Assembly (NCBI GenBank): GCA_002943765.1
Contig: PQWQ01000012.1
Location: 1-64,000, forward strand
Direction: 5' to 3'
Length of the DNA: 64,000 bases
From: Psoroptes ovis
Taxonomy: Eukaryota > Arthropoda > Arachnida > Sarcoptiformes > Psoroptidae
Shown: piece after piece, positions 1 to 10,704 of the stretch
How positions within the stretch are numbered: the first letter of the stretch is position 1
How the letters are laid out: the number at the start of each line of letters is the position of its first letter
Position numbers and translations under genes: made by a program
The notes under the pieces: generated by a model
Database searches by the model: none
What the model was told of the DNA's origin: nothing
The model's input: the letters and a program-made list of their open reading frames with translations, nothing else

Positions 1-29
1 AAAAAAATCAACACTCAATTAATATATTA

Positions 30-113
30 TTAGGTTGTCCGAAAAGTTTTTACCGATTTTTCTCAATGATTTTCTACGATATAACCTGGCGAAAACTTTG
101 CGGACAACCTTAA
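30..113. mobile_element. Mariner-like MITE, subfamily 1
   Basis: An 83-84 bp element starting ttaggttgtccgaaaag and ending in the inverted form cggacaacctt, with TA at both ends. The middle contains the asymmetric stretch ttctacgatataacc shared with copies at 1346, 4337 and 12287. It codes for nothing, so any movement would depend on a mariner-type transposase supplied in trans (inference). Confidence 0.85.
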
Positions 114-980
114 TATATTTAAATCTTTACACACTTTTAACAATTGATTGATTGATTGTGATAAGAGATGAGATGTCAAAACATACATATTAATCGATGT
201 ATAACCTCATATATATATTTCCGATCATTTACATAATCAAAGACGACAAAAACCATTGATTTTTCCGTCAAAATTCTTCGATTTTAAATGTCACCATTTA
301 CTTGTTTGTTTGATTGTTTGAATGATTGATTTTGACTGATTTTTGATCGATCAAAAAATGATAATCTTCGTAAAAGCTTATTATGACCATTGACTAATGA
401 TTGTATCTTGTATTATCTTTGTATTGAAGCCACACATAATACACAGGCGAGGACAAAGCACAAACAAATCCATGAACAAATTGATGTTCATTGTCGATAA
501 CAAAAATCCATGGACAAAAATGCTGCTTGTTTTCACTGTGCAGCACACGCACACATCAATCAATCGATTTCCTTGTTGATTTGATTTTGTTGATTTGCTG
601 TTGCTGCTGCTGCTGCTGTTGATGTCGTGGTCGCTCGTTGTTGCTGCTGATGTTTTTGTTGATTTTTAATTGTTGATTGTTGATTGGCTGAATTGATGCC
701 AGTGGTGGATTTACTGTGTGTTAATTGGTTGGATTTACTGTGTTTGAAGATATTTGACACAAACACACACATTCATACATTCACATTCATGTACTGAAAG
801 TTTCTTTACAAAGTTTCTTTGAAAATTTACCTGAAATTTTCAACACAAATGATTCACAATTGAATCGAATGTTGTCGAAGAACAATAATAACAAACATTC
901 GAATTTCGAATGTTTTTTTCCCAATATTTTTTGATTGCGTGTCTTGTTTTGTTGTCGTTGTTGTTGTTGATGTTTATGTA

Positions 981-1062
981 TTAGGTTGTCCGAAATGTTC
1001 TGGCCGATTTTCATTTGGCAACTCTTGATTGATTAAGCGGAATGAACTTTTCGGACAATCTA
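981..1062. mobile_element. Mariner-like MITE, subfamily 2
   Basis: An 82 bp element with the same outer inverted repeat (ttaggttgtccgaaa ... cggacaatcta) but a different middle: tggccgattttcat on the left and gattaagcggaatgaac on the right. Copies at 5066 and 51290 share this middle. Confidence 0.85.
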
Positions 1063-1345
1063 TGTATTTTATACAATATTTACTCATTATTATCTCAAAA
1101 GTTTTTTTTTTGAAAAATTTGACATGTTTAGCTTTAAAATATTGAATATCTCTTTCTGCATTTTCTTCAAGAAATTTTGTTGATTTTTTTCTTCATTTAT
1201 TTCTTCTGATTTGTTTGTTTGCTGAGTTATATTAGTATTACTCGTCGGTTAATACATAAATGGACAAAAAAGAGAAAGTGAAAGTTTTTTTCTTTACTAA
1301 ATCTTGACTAAATCAATCAAACACATTGAGGCTATTGATAATGTA

Positions 1346-1428
1346 ATAGGTTGTCCGGAAAGTGTTGGTCGATTATATCGTAGAAAATGATTGAAAAATT
1401 GGCAAGAATTTTTTGGACAACCCAATAA
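1346..1428. mobile_element. Mariner-like MITE, subfamily 1 (diverged copy)
   Basis: About 83 bp, starting taggttgtccggaaagt and ending ttggacaacccaata. It contains the subfamily 1 middle with tatatcgtagaaaatga, in the orientation opposite to the copy at 30. Several end mismatches suggest an older insertion. Confidence 0.8.
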
Positions 1429-2550
1429 TACAGAGCCAGATTGCCATTCAATTTTCTGGAAGGAAACTGAGCTTCAAAAATATGTTTAAGAAGGATTTAT
1501 TTTTCATTTTCTTCAATTTGCTTGTCTTAATTTGAATTATTTTTCATAAATTTTTTGGATAATAATAATCTTCGATGAAAGAGAAAATGTGATCGAATCG
1601 GATCGTTAAAAATCCGGATTTTTCTGTTTTCAACCGTTTTACAAATCAATTTTTTCCGATTTATTTATTTATTTCGAATCAATTATCGCTTGTTCATGTC
1701 TTTATCGATTGATGGTGTTATCTCTGAAGCAAATTATCTTGAGCGACAACGATGGCAGGTTGATTTTAGACAAAATTAATTTTAATTTTGTCCAAAATCA
1801 AATTTAAACACCCGAGCAACAAGCAAACTCTTTGAAAACAAAAAGGAAACGCTCGCATACGTCATTTTTGAATTTTTGTTTTTTTTTGAAAACAAAAAAA
1901 AATTCGAAATTCGAATTTTTTTTTTCGGAAATTTTTATCGAAAATTTTTTTTTGCAAAGAAATTTTCCGTAAATTTTCATTTGTTTTTAAATTTTGAAAT
2001 GATTTGAAATCAAATTTGATTTCACATTTGATAAATTCAATCAAAAATTGAATCAATTACTTACATTTTATATGTTGAAATGAAAAAAACGAATTCACGT
2101 AATTTGGTTGAGATTAATTCAAAGTTTCAGAAGTAATTATTCCATAAATTTTCAATTATGAAACTAATTATCAAAATTGATTAATTACTTTTAGGAATTC
2201 AAAACAAACAAACAAATGAATGAATGCATATCATTAGCACGAGCTTACGCAATGAAACCAATGAAGATATCGATGAATTTCAATGCGAAACGATTAAAAT
2301 TATTGAAAAGATCATGAAAATACTGAAATTCAATATACTGAATTATCATAAATTATCATAATAAACACCAAATGAAGAAATAAGAAATGTTAATTCCTTC
2401 AAAACAATTCAAACAATTCTATTTGAATTCCATTTGTTTTTGATTATTATTGTTGCTGTTATATCATTGAATATGTATGAATGATGAAGATATTCTCATG
2501 TGATATCATCATAAAAGCACAAAAACAAACAGAAACAAATAATGATAATA

Positions 2551-3630
2551 TTAGGTTGGTGGAAAAGTAATCTATTATTTTTTCATTTGATGGCTTTGAT
2601 GAGGAATATCTCAAAAAGTATCCATCCGACAATTTCAAAATTAGGCTCGTTGGAAAGGTGATATTTTGCTGTACAAAAATTCGTTTATTGTTTTTTGCTA
2701 GGCTCACTAGGTCGTGAGATACAGCGGGTCAAAGATGAATGTAAGCAAAGAAAAAATTGGGTACATTTTACATTTTTTCTTGGACAAAGCCGTAAACGCA
2801 AGCTAGGCAGCTGAAATTGTGGATGATGTTTATGGGTCAGATACTGTATCAACCCATTATGCGCTATTTTGGTTTCGTCGATTCTGTTAAGAAATTTTCG
2901 ATGTCAAAGGTCAGACCGATCGACCCTTGAAAATGTCGATAGAATCGTGGAACCGATCGAAGTAGACCGGCATGTTATCAGTCTTGACATAGTCCAGGAA
3001 CTGAAGATTGACCATGAAAAAGTTTCAAACCATTTTCACGGAGCAAAATCCTAAAAAAGGTCCATGTTCGGGTGTCTAACCATTTAGATTGAAAAAACAT
3101 GATTTTCATTTGGTGGGACTAGAAGCTGATTATCCATTATTAATTTGTTCCATATGGTCCAAACGCTCAATTCTGATCTCTACTGTCAATAACTGGACCG
3201 TTTGACGATAGCGATCGACTAGAAACGGCCAAAAAGAAAGGTGTCGCATTCCACCAAAACATCGCTAGGTAACATGCATCTTTGATGACTCGCCGGAAAT
3301 TTAGGGGGCCTGATTGGGAGGTTCTACTGTATCCACAACACAGTCCGGACTTGTCACTAAGCGGTTATCATGTTTTAGTCGGATTGCAACATTTCTTTGA
3401 TGGTGAAAAATTCGAATCTAGGAACGATTGTGAAAATCGAGTCCTGGGGTTTTTTACAAATAGGGACCCAGGCTTCTACAATAGGGCTATTATGAAGTTA
3501 TCTTCAAAATGGCTACAAATCATCGAACAGATCGGTGCTTGTTTGATCAAAATCGGACAATCCTAAGTATGTTAAATCAAGTCTTGAAGTTCGTATAAAA
3601 ATAATAGATTACTTTTCCACCAACCTAATA
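2551..3630 (+). mobile_element. Tc1/mariner element with intact ends and decayed transposase
   Basis: About 1.08 kb bounded by inverted repeats that match over about 33 nt: ttaggttggtggaaaagtaa on the left and its reverse complement ending at 3628, flanked by TA. The interior keeps recognisable mariner transposase segments but with stop codons and frame breaks. At 1.08 kb it is shorter than the usual 1.3 kb mariner, so some of the interior is missing. The near-identical ends contrast with the ruined coding region. This fits a copy that was mobilised in trans or moved after its gene had decayed (inference). Confidence 0.93.
2785..3566 (+). pseudogene. Mariner transposase remnant (DD34D family)
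   Basis: Three parts of a mariner transposase can be read. Around 2785-2890 is the first N-terminal part, ending with FWFRR followed by a stop. Around 2920-3054 is the second helix-turn-helix region (LENVDRIVEPIEVDRH, VQELKIDHEKVSNHF). Around 3245-3566 is the catalytic C-terminus (SPDL ... YH, LQHFFDGEKF). The site of the second catalytic Asp, normally HQDN, reads HQNI and is soon followed by an in-frame stop. The third Asp (SPDL) remains. It cannot encode an active transposase. Confidence 0.9.
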
Positions 3631-3919
3631 TCAACCAAAACAAATGATAATGAATAGCATCACATTGGCTGAAGCAGTATCAGCAGAAGCTTTTGGATTT
3701 GGCGAATCGCTGAATTGAAGAAAATTGAATAACAAACATTAATGAACACATATTGACAAACTGGCATCGAATATGTATTCGTATATGATTACGGCATACA
3801 AAATATGTACAAGAAAACCAACCAGCCCCAAAAAACAAAAGAGAAAACATCCAGGCAAACAAGCAACGAGAAGAATGTTTGATAAAGATATTTAATGGTA
3901 AAAAGATATGTTTGAAATA

Positions 3920-4001
3920 TTCGGTTGTCCCATAAGTTCTTGCCGTTTTTCGAATGAAAAAAACATTAAAAAACGGTAAGAACTTATGGGACAACCTAAT
4001 A
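3920..4001. mobile_element. Mariner-like MITE, subfamily 3 (near-perfect hairpin)
   Basis: About 82 bp. The left arm ggttgtcccataagttcttg and the right arm aagaacttatgggacaacc are near-perfect inverted repeats extending almost to the centre through a ccgttttt/aaaaacgg stem. The ends resemble irritans-type mariner ends (ggttgtcccataagttc). A second copy is at 55115. Confidence 0.88.
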
Positions 4002-4336
4002 CTTCATATATTTCAAGCAATTATCATCAGCCATCAAATCGAACCAAATGTAAAACAATTATCATCCATTAAGTCTTCACAAATATGCAGCAGCAGCAGT
4101 ACGACTGGAGAACAGGTTTTTTTTTTGTTTTCTGCTGCTGTTGTTGGTATGGCCATAGTATGTAATATATTTAAAGATATTACACTTTCTCTTTTCGTTA
4201 ATTTTTTCCAATTTTCCAATCCAAAAAATTAGATTAGACAAAGAAGAACCAGAGAAAAAAAAATGTACAAATCGGACATTGATCGATCGGCGATACAAGG
4301 AGGCTATACATGTCCAAAACCGGACCATGAAAATAT

Positions 4337-4419
4337 ATTGGGTTGTCCGGAAATTTTTTGCCGGTTATATCGTAGAAAATGATTGGAAAATCGGCGAAAA
4401 CTTTTCGGACAGCCTAATA
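4337..4419. mobile_element. Mariner-like MITE, subfamily 1
   Basis: About 83 bp starting ttgggttgtccggaaattt and ending cttttcggacagcctaata, with the subfamily 1 middle tatatcgtagaaaatgat. Confidence 0.83.
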
Positions 4420-5065
4420 CAAAGTCTTCATGAGCTTAGAGCATCATTCGGATGGATTAATATTTGAATATTTGATCAAATCCCCATCGATTCTAGTGAT
4501 TAATGATGATCAATCAAAGTTCTTCGATCGAATCAATGTTCGTTGATTCGAAATTTGAATCCTGAAGATAAATAATGGAGTTTTGAAGAAAATTCAAACA
4601 AAATGTGCTAAATGGAAATTTCAAATTTTTGAATTTCATGCAAAGATAATTTGTCCAATTTGCATCAACATGTGAAAATCAAGAATAATAACAAATATCT
4701 GAATGAAATATCGATGGTTGTTCGCATATGACACTTTTGATGGAAATCCAAAATTCAACAAAATGAACCTTAAAGTGCGATTGCATCTATCGAATAGTGT
4801 CCACCTGGAAGGTTTGTTCAAATAAAGTACGTACAAATAATCTTTGAAAGTACAAATTTTCCACAATTTCACACATTTGAAATTAACATCTTTGAAGGTT
4901 CTATGCATGTGTGTGTGCGTGTGTGTGTTTGGATGCCATCTTTGTAAACATAAATCAAACATCATAAATTAGCCTGTCATATTCATTCAATCAATCAATC
5001 AAATGATTGAATGTCCTTCAAAACAAATCAAAATTATTATGAAGATATTCAGATTTTTCGAAATT

Positions 5066-5148
5066 ATTAGGTTGTCCGGAAAGTTCTGGCCGATTTTTAT
5101 GAGCAATTCTATTGATAAAGCCGAATGAACTTTTCGGACAACCTAATA
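5066..5148. mobile_element. Mariner-like MITE, subfamily 2
   Basis: About 82 bp starting ttaggttgtccggaaagtt and ending cttttcggacaacctaata. The middle has ctggccgatttttatgagc and gataaagccgaatgaac, as in the copies at 981 and 51290. Confidence 0.87.
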
Positions 5149-6223
5149 CATTCAAAATGATTCGAAATGGACAAATACACAATGATTTCTTAATTACTTT
5201 CAAGCAAACATGGAAGCCAAGTTAATTAATTCAATGATTATCAAATCAACAATTGATTGGTTGAATTTTAAAGATTCAAATATGAATGACATTTATTTTC
5301 TGGTAGATTTTTGGCTGTTTATTTTTGGGCTTCAAACACCAAATGATTTATGACTGAAATTTGCATTATTTTGGCTGATTTCAACTCTTTGAAAACATCA
5401 AAACAAATCAACAATTTTTTTTTTGAACATTTTGAATGGATGAACATAATCATCGATTGACTATCGTGGATGATGATGATGATTGATGATCGTTGAGTGA
5501 TTATTGAATGATCAATTGACAAGTAAAATGTACAAATCATCATAAGAAAAACAACAAGTAGGAAAATTGACAAGTTTTGCAGTGAATTAGAGCGAAAATA
5601 CAAGTGATTATGAGGAAAATTTTCCGTTCGAAAAATGGCGCGAAATTTAAAATTTTAAATATTGCGTCCTACGTTGAAGACTTGGTATTATCAACACGAT
5701 TATTTGCTAAATGGATTCAATTATTATTCCTAATTATCATCAGGAAGATATCGAGACAAATCTTTGGATGTGATTTGTATGTGTTTTAAAGCAGCCTAAA
5801 AATGAATGCGATTCCATTGTTTATTGGTCGTCTAATTTGTAGATTATCGCCGAAGTCGAATCCATTCGAATTGAATTGAATCAATGCATTATTGATCAAT
5901 ATTTTTTTCGTGAATTGAATCAAAAATATCAAAATGATTTGTGAAAACATCACGTTTCGAATGTGTATTGATATGTGTATTGATATGGATTCGATTTTCA
6001 TTTCATTTGATTTAAAACTATATCGATTCACAATTGAAAATACATCAATTTTTGATTGAAAATTTTAAGCGATTTAAATTTGTAATTGTTTAATCAGCTG
6101 TGTAAACGATCAATCGGTCGATAATGGTGATTTTTGATTGAAATTTCAATTTAAAAATCTTCATAAATTATTACTGAATCAATCTTAAAAGTGTTGAAAT
6201 CATCAAATCTCAAATTTAAAATC

Positions 6224-8288
6224 ATGATTTCGAATCAAAAATATCAATCAGCTATGAATTGTCTCAGACAATTTATAAATTTCATTCCAAATCTATCATT
6301 AATCATATTACCAGCGGTGTTTATACCATTATTATTGTCTTCAGCGACTGAAAATATTGATAATGGTATCGATAATAACAGTGAGAAGAAATGTCTATAT
6401 CTAATTATAATAATGTCATTATTATGGTCATTAAATCCGATACCATTACCGATAATATCATTGCTACCGATTGTATTGTTACCATTATTCGGCTTATTAA
6501 GTACTGATCAAGCATGTAATGCATATTTACGTGCAAATAATATGCTATTTTTAGGTTGTTTAGTCATTGCACTTGCATTGGAAAAATCAAATTTTCATCA
6601 ACGTATAGCCCTAAAAGTATTGTTATTATTTGAACAAATAATAATCAAATTAAAATGGATGTTGGCCGGTTTTATGTTTACGACAATGTTTTTTTCAATG
6701 TGGATCGTATCGACGGCTACAGTCGCCATGATGTTACCGATTATTGATGAGATATTTTCGAATATTTTCGAAGAAAATAACAATAATAATGATGATAATG
6801 CAAATGGTACAAATAATGGTATAAATAATGGAGCTGAAGCCAAACAAAGACCAATCAAAGACCGTGATAATAATGAAGTATCAATCATAAATCTGAATTC
6901 GAATTCGAATGAAATTGAATCGAATTCGAACCAAGAATCCGAGATGAACAAAGATAAAATAACCAAATTGTTTTATCTATGTATTGCTTATGCAGCAACT
7001 ATTGGTGGTGTCAGCACCCTTACATCGAGTGGCCCAAATCTTATTATGAAAGATATTCTTGAAAAGTAAGTCAATTTGAATGGATTTTTAATGATTGAAT
7101 ATTAATGATTTTATCACCAGTCAATACAATAATCAAGATCCAGTCGATTACGCCAGCTATCTGCTTTATTCAACACCAATCAATGTGTTGATTTGTTTGA
7201 TTGTTTGGTTCGTTTTGTCGACAATTTACATTCGGTAAGTTTAATTTGAAATATTTGAAAATCTGAAGGTTAATCTGTTCATTGGTTTGCATTCCATAGG
7301 GACTTGAAAATTGATAAAAAACGACAGCAATTCCTGCGGCAACATATACAACAGAAATATGATAAACTAGGTCCAATAACGTAAGTCCTTAGTTGTAATT
7401 TCGAATGTTTTAATTGACCAAAACTACTTGATTAATTTCAAAAATTTCAGTTTCCATGAATGGGCCGTCATAGCTGTATTCATATTAATGATTCTCCTAT
7501 ACACATTTTATAAACCACCAAAAATTGATGGTTGGTCTCGATTGTTTCCCGAAAAACAACAACCAAAATTAGCATCAGCTGCAATATTATGTGTTATTCT
7601 ATTGTTTTTGATTCCATCCAAATTAAATAGCTGGAATATTGATTTACATAAAAATTCACTGCTTGATTGGTATACGATGAAAACCAAGTTGGAATGGGGT
7701 GTAATCATAATTCGTGGTGGTGGTTTTGCCGTTGCCGATGCTGTTGAGGTATGTTTCTTTGGTTGTTTATGTGGAAATGTTCTAATTAATGCTCTTATAG
7801 TCATCAGGTCTATCAAATTTAGTCGGCATCCACCTGTCACAATTATCGGAAATTCTGTCAAAACCACTGCTCATCATATTCATAGTAATCGTTGCCAATA
7901 TGACTATTGAAGTGATGCGTACATCAGCAACAGCAAGCATTATGATACCGATCGCCATAAGGCTATCGGAAAATTTACAAATAAATCCATTGAAATTAAT
8001 TCTACCACTTACAGCATCTTGTGCATATGCATTCATTTCGCCCATAGGTACAACATCGAATACATTGATATTTTATCATGTTCAAAATATGTCAATTAAA
8101 GATATGGTAATTTGTTTGATTGATTTGTCTTTGATATTTCATCAACAATTCTATCCATTCTGCAGATAATACCTGGTCTAATAGCGAAAACTATATCGAT
8201 AACTATGCTTCTGTTGAATACATGGCTATTTGGTAATTTTTATTTCAATTTAGATGATCCGAAACCTGAATGGTTATTGACGAATTGA
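6224..8288 (+). CDS. SLC13-family sodium/carboxylate cotransporter (INDY-like)
   Basis: Predicted plasma-membrane carrier of the divalent-anion:Na+ symporter family, which imports citrate, succinate or other carboxylates. Six exons: 6224-7065, 7121-7234, 7300-7380, 7451-7748, 7801-8106 and 8166-8288, giving 587 aa, close to the usual 570-600. The start is the first ATG in frame; a second ATG at 6254 aligns better with the usual family N-terminus. Family signatures include NMLFLGCLVIALALE after the second hydrophobic block, the MWI..TATVAMMLPI helix hairpin, and SSGLSNLVGIHLSQL plus SPIGTTSNTLIF near the end. An Asn-rich cytoplasmic loop sits at about residues 185-255. Both Na+-site SNT motifs are altered: residues 162-164 read VST and 485-487 read RTS. 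Transport of a noncanonical substrate, or weakened Na+ coupling, is therefore possible (inference). Confidence 0.93.
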
Positions 8289-8845
8289 TCATCCAAATCT
8301 GTGATTCATTGATTATTCATCAATCCATCAAAATTCAATCCACTAATTTATTGCGCAAATATCTTCAAGTAAATGAAACATTCTATATAATTGATATATA
8401 AAGCTTTTCATAATGTGAAATGTCTAGAATCCATGTGTCGTTATCATCAATAATGCCTTCTCCAATCCTTTCGACGTAACTCGATCGTCTTTTTCATGGT
8501 TAAAATCTCGAGTAAAAATATTAATTTCGGTTAAAATAGCCGTATGATTATCATAACATTTCTGATAATTTTACAATTATCAAATTATTATTATCCAAAT
8601 ATCCTTGAAAATATTTATGATAATAAATAAATGAATGTTTTATTGATTTAATCTGTTTTTCAATATGTGTCTGTTCAATTATATTATATTGATATATCAG
8701 TGCAAATATGTTTTTCAATGAATTATTTATTTGATCATTGATAAGCATCAATAATCACTTTGTATTGGAAAATACATGTCATCTTGTTGCTTAGCGAAAA
8801 TTAAATTCAAAAATATCATTTATACTCGATTGTGCAACAACAACA
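8289..8845. other. Short intergenic gap between the SLC13 and P450 genes
   Basis: 557 bp of AT-rich sequence with several AATAAA-like hexamers (for example near 8625-8635) that could end the SLC13 transcript. The P450 promoter must lie here. No other coding sequence is seen. Confidence 0.6.
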
Positions 8846-10564
8846 ATGATTATTTCAATCCTGCTAATACAATGGATATTCATGTCGATAGTGATTTATA
8901 ATTTCATAAAATTATTTAAATGGTTAAATCATAAATCTCGACGTACTGAACAATTTGATCGCCAACATATTCCATATTTGAAATCATCATTCCTATATGG
9001 AAATTTACCAGAATTTTATGCAAATCAACATCAAATTTTGATTAAATGGTGTAAACAATACGCAAATGAACCATATTTTGGATTTTTTCATGCTGATTTA
9101 CCCGTTCTGGTTGTTAAAGATCCACGATTAGTCAAAGAAATTCTCATAAAAAATGGTTCGAAATTTCCGAATCGTCTTAAAAGTTCAATCGAAATGGAAC
9201 CATTTAAATCATCGATACTTAATGAAGAAGGTATTTGCATAAGGTTATGGGTGTATAATCAATTTAAATTAATTCAATTTTTTCAAAAAATAGATAAAAT
9301 ATGGCGACACACCCGGCGTACGCTGACACCACCGTTCACTGCACATCGAATAACAATGGAAACCACGAAACAAGCCATCAATATGTCTGTCAAACGTCTG
9401 CTACAATCGATTGATCGTAAACTGACATCATCCGATGATAATCAATCGTCCGATGACCCACAATATTTAAATATAACCGAACATATGAATGGTGTTACAT
9501 TGGATGTAATATGTCGTTTGGCATTCAATATGAATGATAATGATGTTCAAGAACCACGATCTGAACTTCGAACAATGGTTAGTCAATTTATGAATCTTAC
9601 ATCGGATCGTACGCTACAATATATTGAATATTTTCCAATTTTGGCCAAAATATTATACATATTATTTTTCGTATTCGGTAATGGTAAACTAATGCAAATG
9701 ATCGAAAAGAAAATACATGAAGAAATATTGAAATATTATCAAAATAAATTATCGAATCATTTGAATAATTCGAATCAAAATAGCCCCGATCGTAAAATAA
9801 ACATTTTAGATTATATGATTGAACAAAAAGAAATGGGAAATTTGAATGAAAATCAGCTGATTGGTAATTCAATTGTCATCCTATTGGCCGGTTATGAAAC
9901 AACATCAACCAGTTTGACATTCACCTTGTATTGTTTGGCGAAATTCAAAGATTGGCAACGGAAATTACGTGAAGAACTGAATCGAAACTTTCAATTTGAC
10001 CAAGATGAAGCTGATTATTGTCAATTCGATTCGAATCGCCTCGAACTATTGGATCGTATTTGGTATGAAACCCTGCGGCTATATCCACCGGTCGTATCAT
10101 TCATAACACGACGTTTGTCTAAAAATATTGATGAATTACATTTGAATGAGTTCGATTTGACCATTACACGTGATTTAACCATAATGATACCGACATGGAT
10201 ACTGCATCATGATGGCAAATATTGGCCCAATCCAAACGCTTTCGATCCATTACGTGAAAGCCTACCGATACCTGGTCATAAGCTTGATGATTCAACGAAT
10301 AATAATAACCATCATTTAATGGCATTTCAAGCATTCGGTTCTGGTCAACGTAATTGTATCGGTGGTAATCTTGCGTTATCCGAATCCCGAGCCGTATTGG
10401 CTGCTTTAATACTGAATTATGAAATTGACCTTTGTGAAGATCAACAATCCAAATATTTCAATGAAATTGATGAGGATACTGGTCTTCTTAAATTGACTAG
10501 TCCAACCGTTATTATTCATCCATTGAAAGATATTTATTTGAGCTTGAAGAAGATTTCAAAATGA
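8846..10564 (+). CDS. Cytochrome P450 monooxygenase, CYP3-clan-like
   Basis: Microsomal haem-thiolate monooxygenase; in mites this group mostly handles xenobiotics and lipids. Two exons, 8846-9230 and 9294-10564, encode 551 aa. The 63-nt intron is a multiple of three and has no stop, so a naive reading adds 21 residues between NEE and the C-helix WRHTRRT; splicing gives the conserved NEEDKIWRHTRRTLTPPF. Other landmarks are an N-terminal membrane anchor (residues about 2-25), the I-helix AGYETTST (about 326), the K-helix ExxR in YETLRLYP (about 386) and the haem loop FGSGQRNCIG with ligand Cys483. The PERF region is atypical (FDPLRES in place of F-x-PERF). CYP3-clan placement rests on the I-helix and haem motifs only. 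An AATAAA at 10699-10704 suits its 3' end. Confidence 0.95.
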   Translation: MIISILLIQWIFMSIVIYNFIKLFKWLNHKSRRTEQFDRQHIPYLKSSFLYGNLPEFYANQHQILIKWCKQYANEPYFGFFHADLPVLVVKDPRLVKEILIKNGSKFPNRLKSSIEMEPFKSSILNEEGICIRLWVYNQFKLIQFFQKIDKIWRHTRRTLTPPFTAHRITMETTKQAINMSVKRLLQSIDRKLTSSDDNQSSDDPQYLNITEHMNGVTLDVICRLAFNMNDNDVQEPRSELRTMVSQFMNLTSDRTLQYIEYFPILAKILYILFFVFGNGKLMQMIEKKIHEEILKYYQNKLSNHLNNSNQNSPDRKINILDYMIEQKEMGNLNENQLIGNSIVILLAGYETTSTSLTFTLYCLAKFKDWQRKLREELNRNFQFDQDEADYCQFDSNRLELLDRIWYETLRLYPPVVSFITRRLSKNIDELHLNEFDLTITRDLTIMIPTWILHHDGKYWPNPNAFDPLRESLPIPGHKLDDSTNNNNHHLMAFQAFGSGQRNCIGGNLALSESRAVLAALILNYEIDLCEDQQSKYFNEIDEDTGLLKLTSPTVIIHPLKDIYLSLKKISK

Positions 10565-10615
10565 TTATTTTGAAATTTTAAAAAATTTCAAAAATCAAAA
10601 GTTGAATTAACTGTC

Positions 10616-10630
10616 AACAGATGGCGCTCA
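10616..10630 (+). promoter_or_regulatory. AGATGGCGC-type boundary motif
   Basis: AACAGATGGCGCTCA lies just after the P450 gene. Related motifs occur at 28163, 29792, 29852, 57661 and 62412, all between genes. The core resembles the CTCF consensus CCASYAGRKGGC. Function is inferred from recurrence and position only. Confidence 0.35.
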
Positions 10631-10698
10631 TTTCTGTTTATTTTTGAATTTTTCTCCATTATTTTTTGAACGTGAAATGAATATTTTTTTCGACGAAA

Positions 10699-10704
10699 AA
10701 TAAA
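10699..10704 (+). terminator. Poly(A) signal, P450 gene
   Basis: AATAAA 135 nt after the P450 stop codon. Confidence 0.55.

Larger units (their letters stand above)
1..2550. other. Gene-free AT-rich region with miniature transposons
   Basis: I find no coding region with family similarity or plausible exon structure here. It holds three short palindromic elements (entered separately), short CTG/TTG runs near 600-650 and many A/T homopolymers. All open frames are short and low-complexity. Confidence 0.7.
3631..6223. other. Gene-free AT-rich region upstream of the SLC13 gene
   Basis: Apart from three miniature elements (3920, 4337, 5066) I see only A/T-rich sequence, a CAGCAG run near 4090 and a GT-rich stretch near 4908-4930. 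No exon of a recognisable gene was found. The 5' untranslated part of the SLC13 gene probably lies in the last few hundred bases. Confidence 0.65.

Noticed and set aside
1..5150. The ttaggttgtcc pairs as regulatory inverted repeats or terminators
   Set aside because: Their constant length, TA flanks and dispersed near-identical copies fit miniature transposons better.
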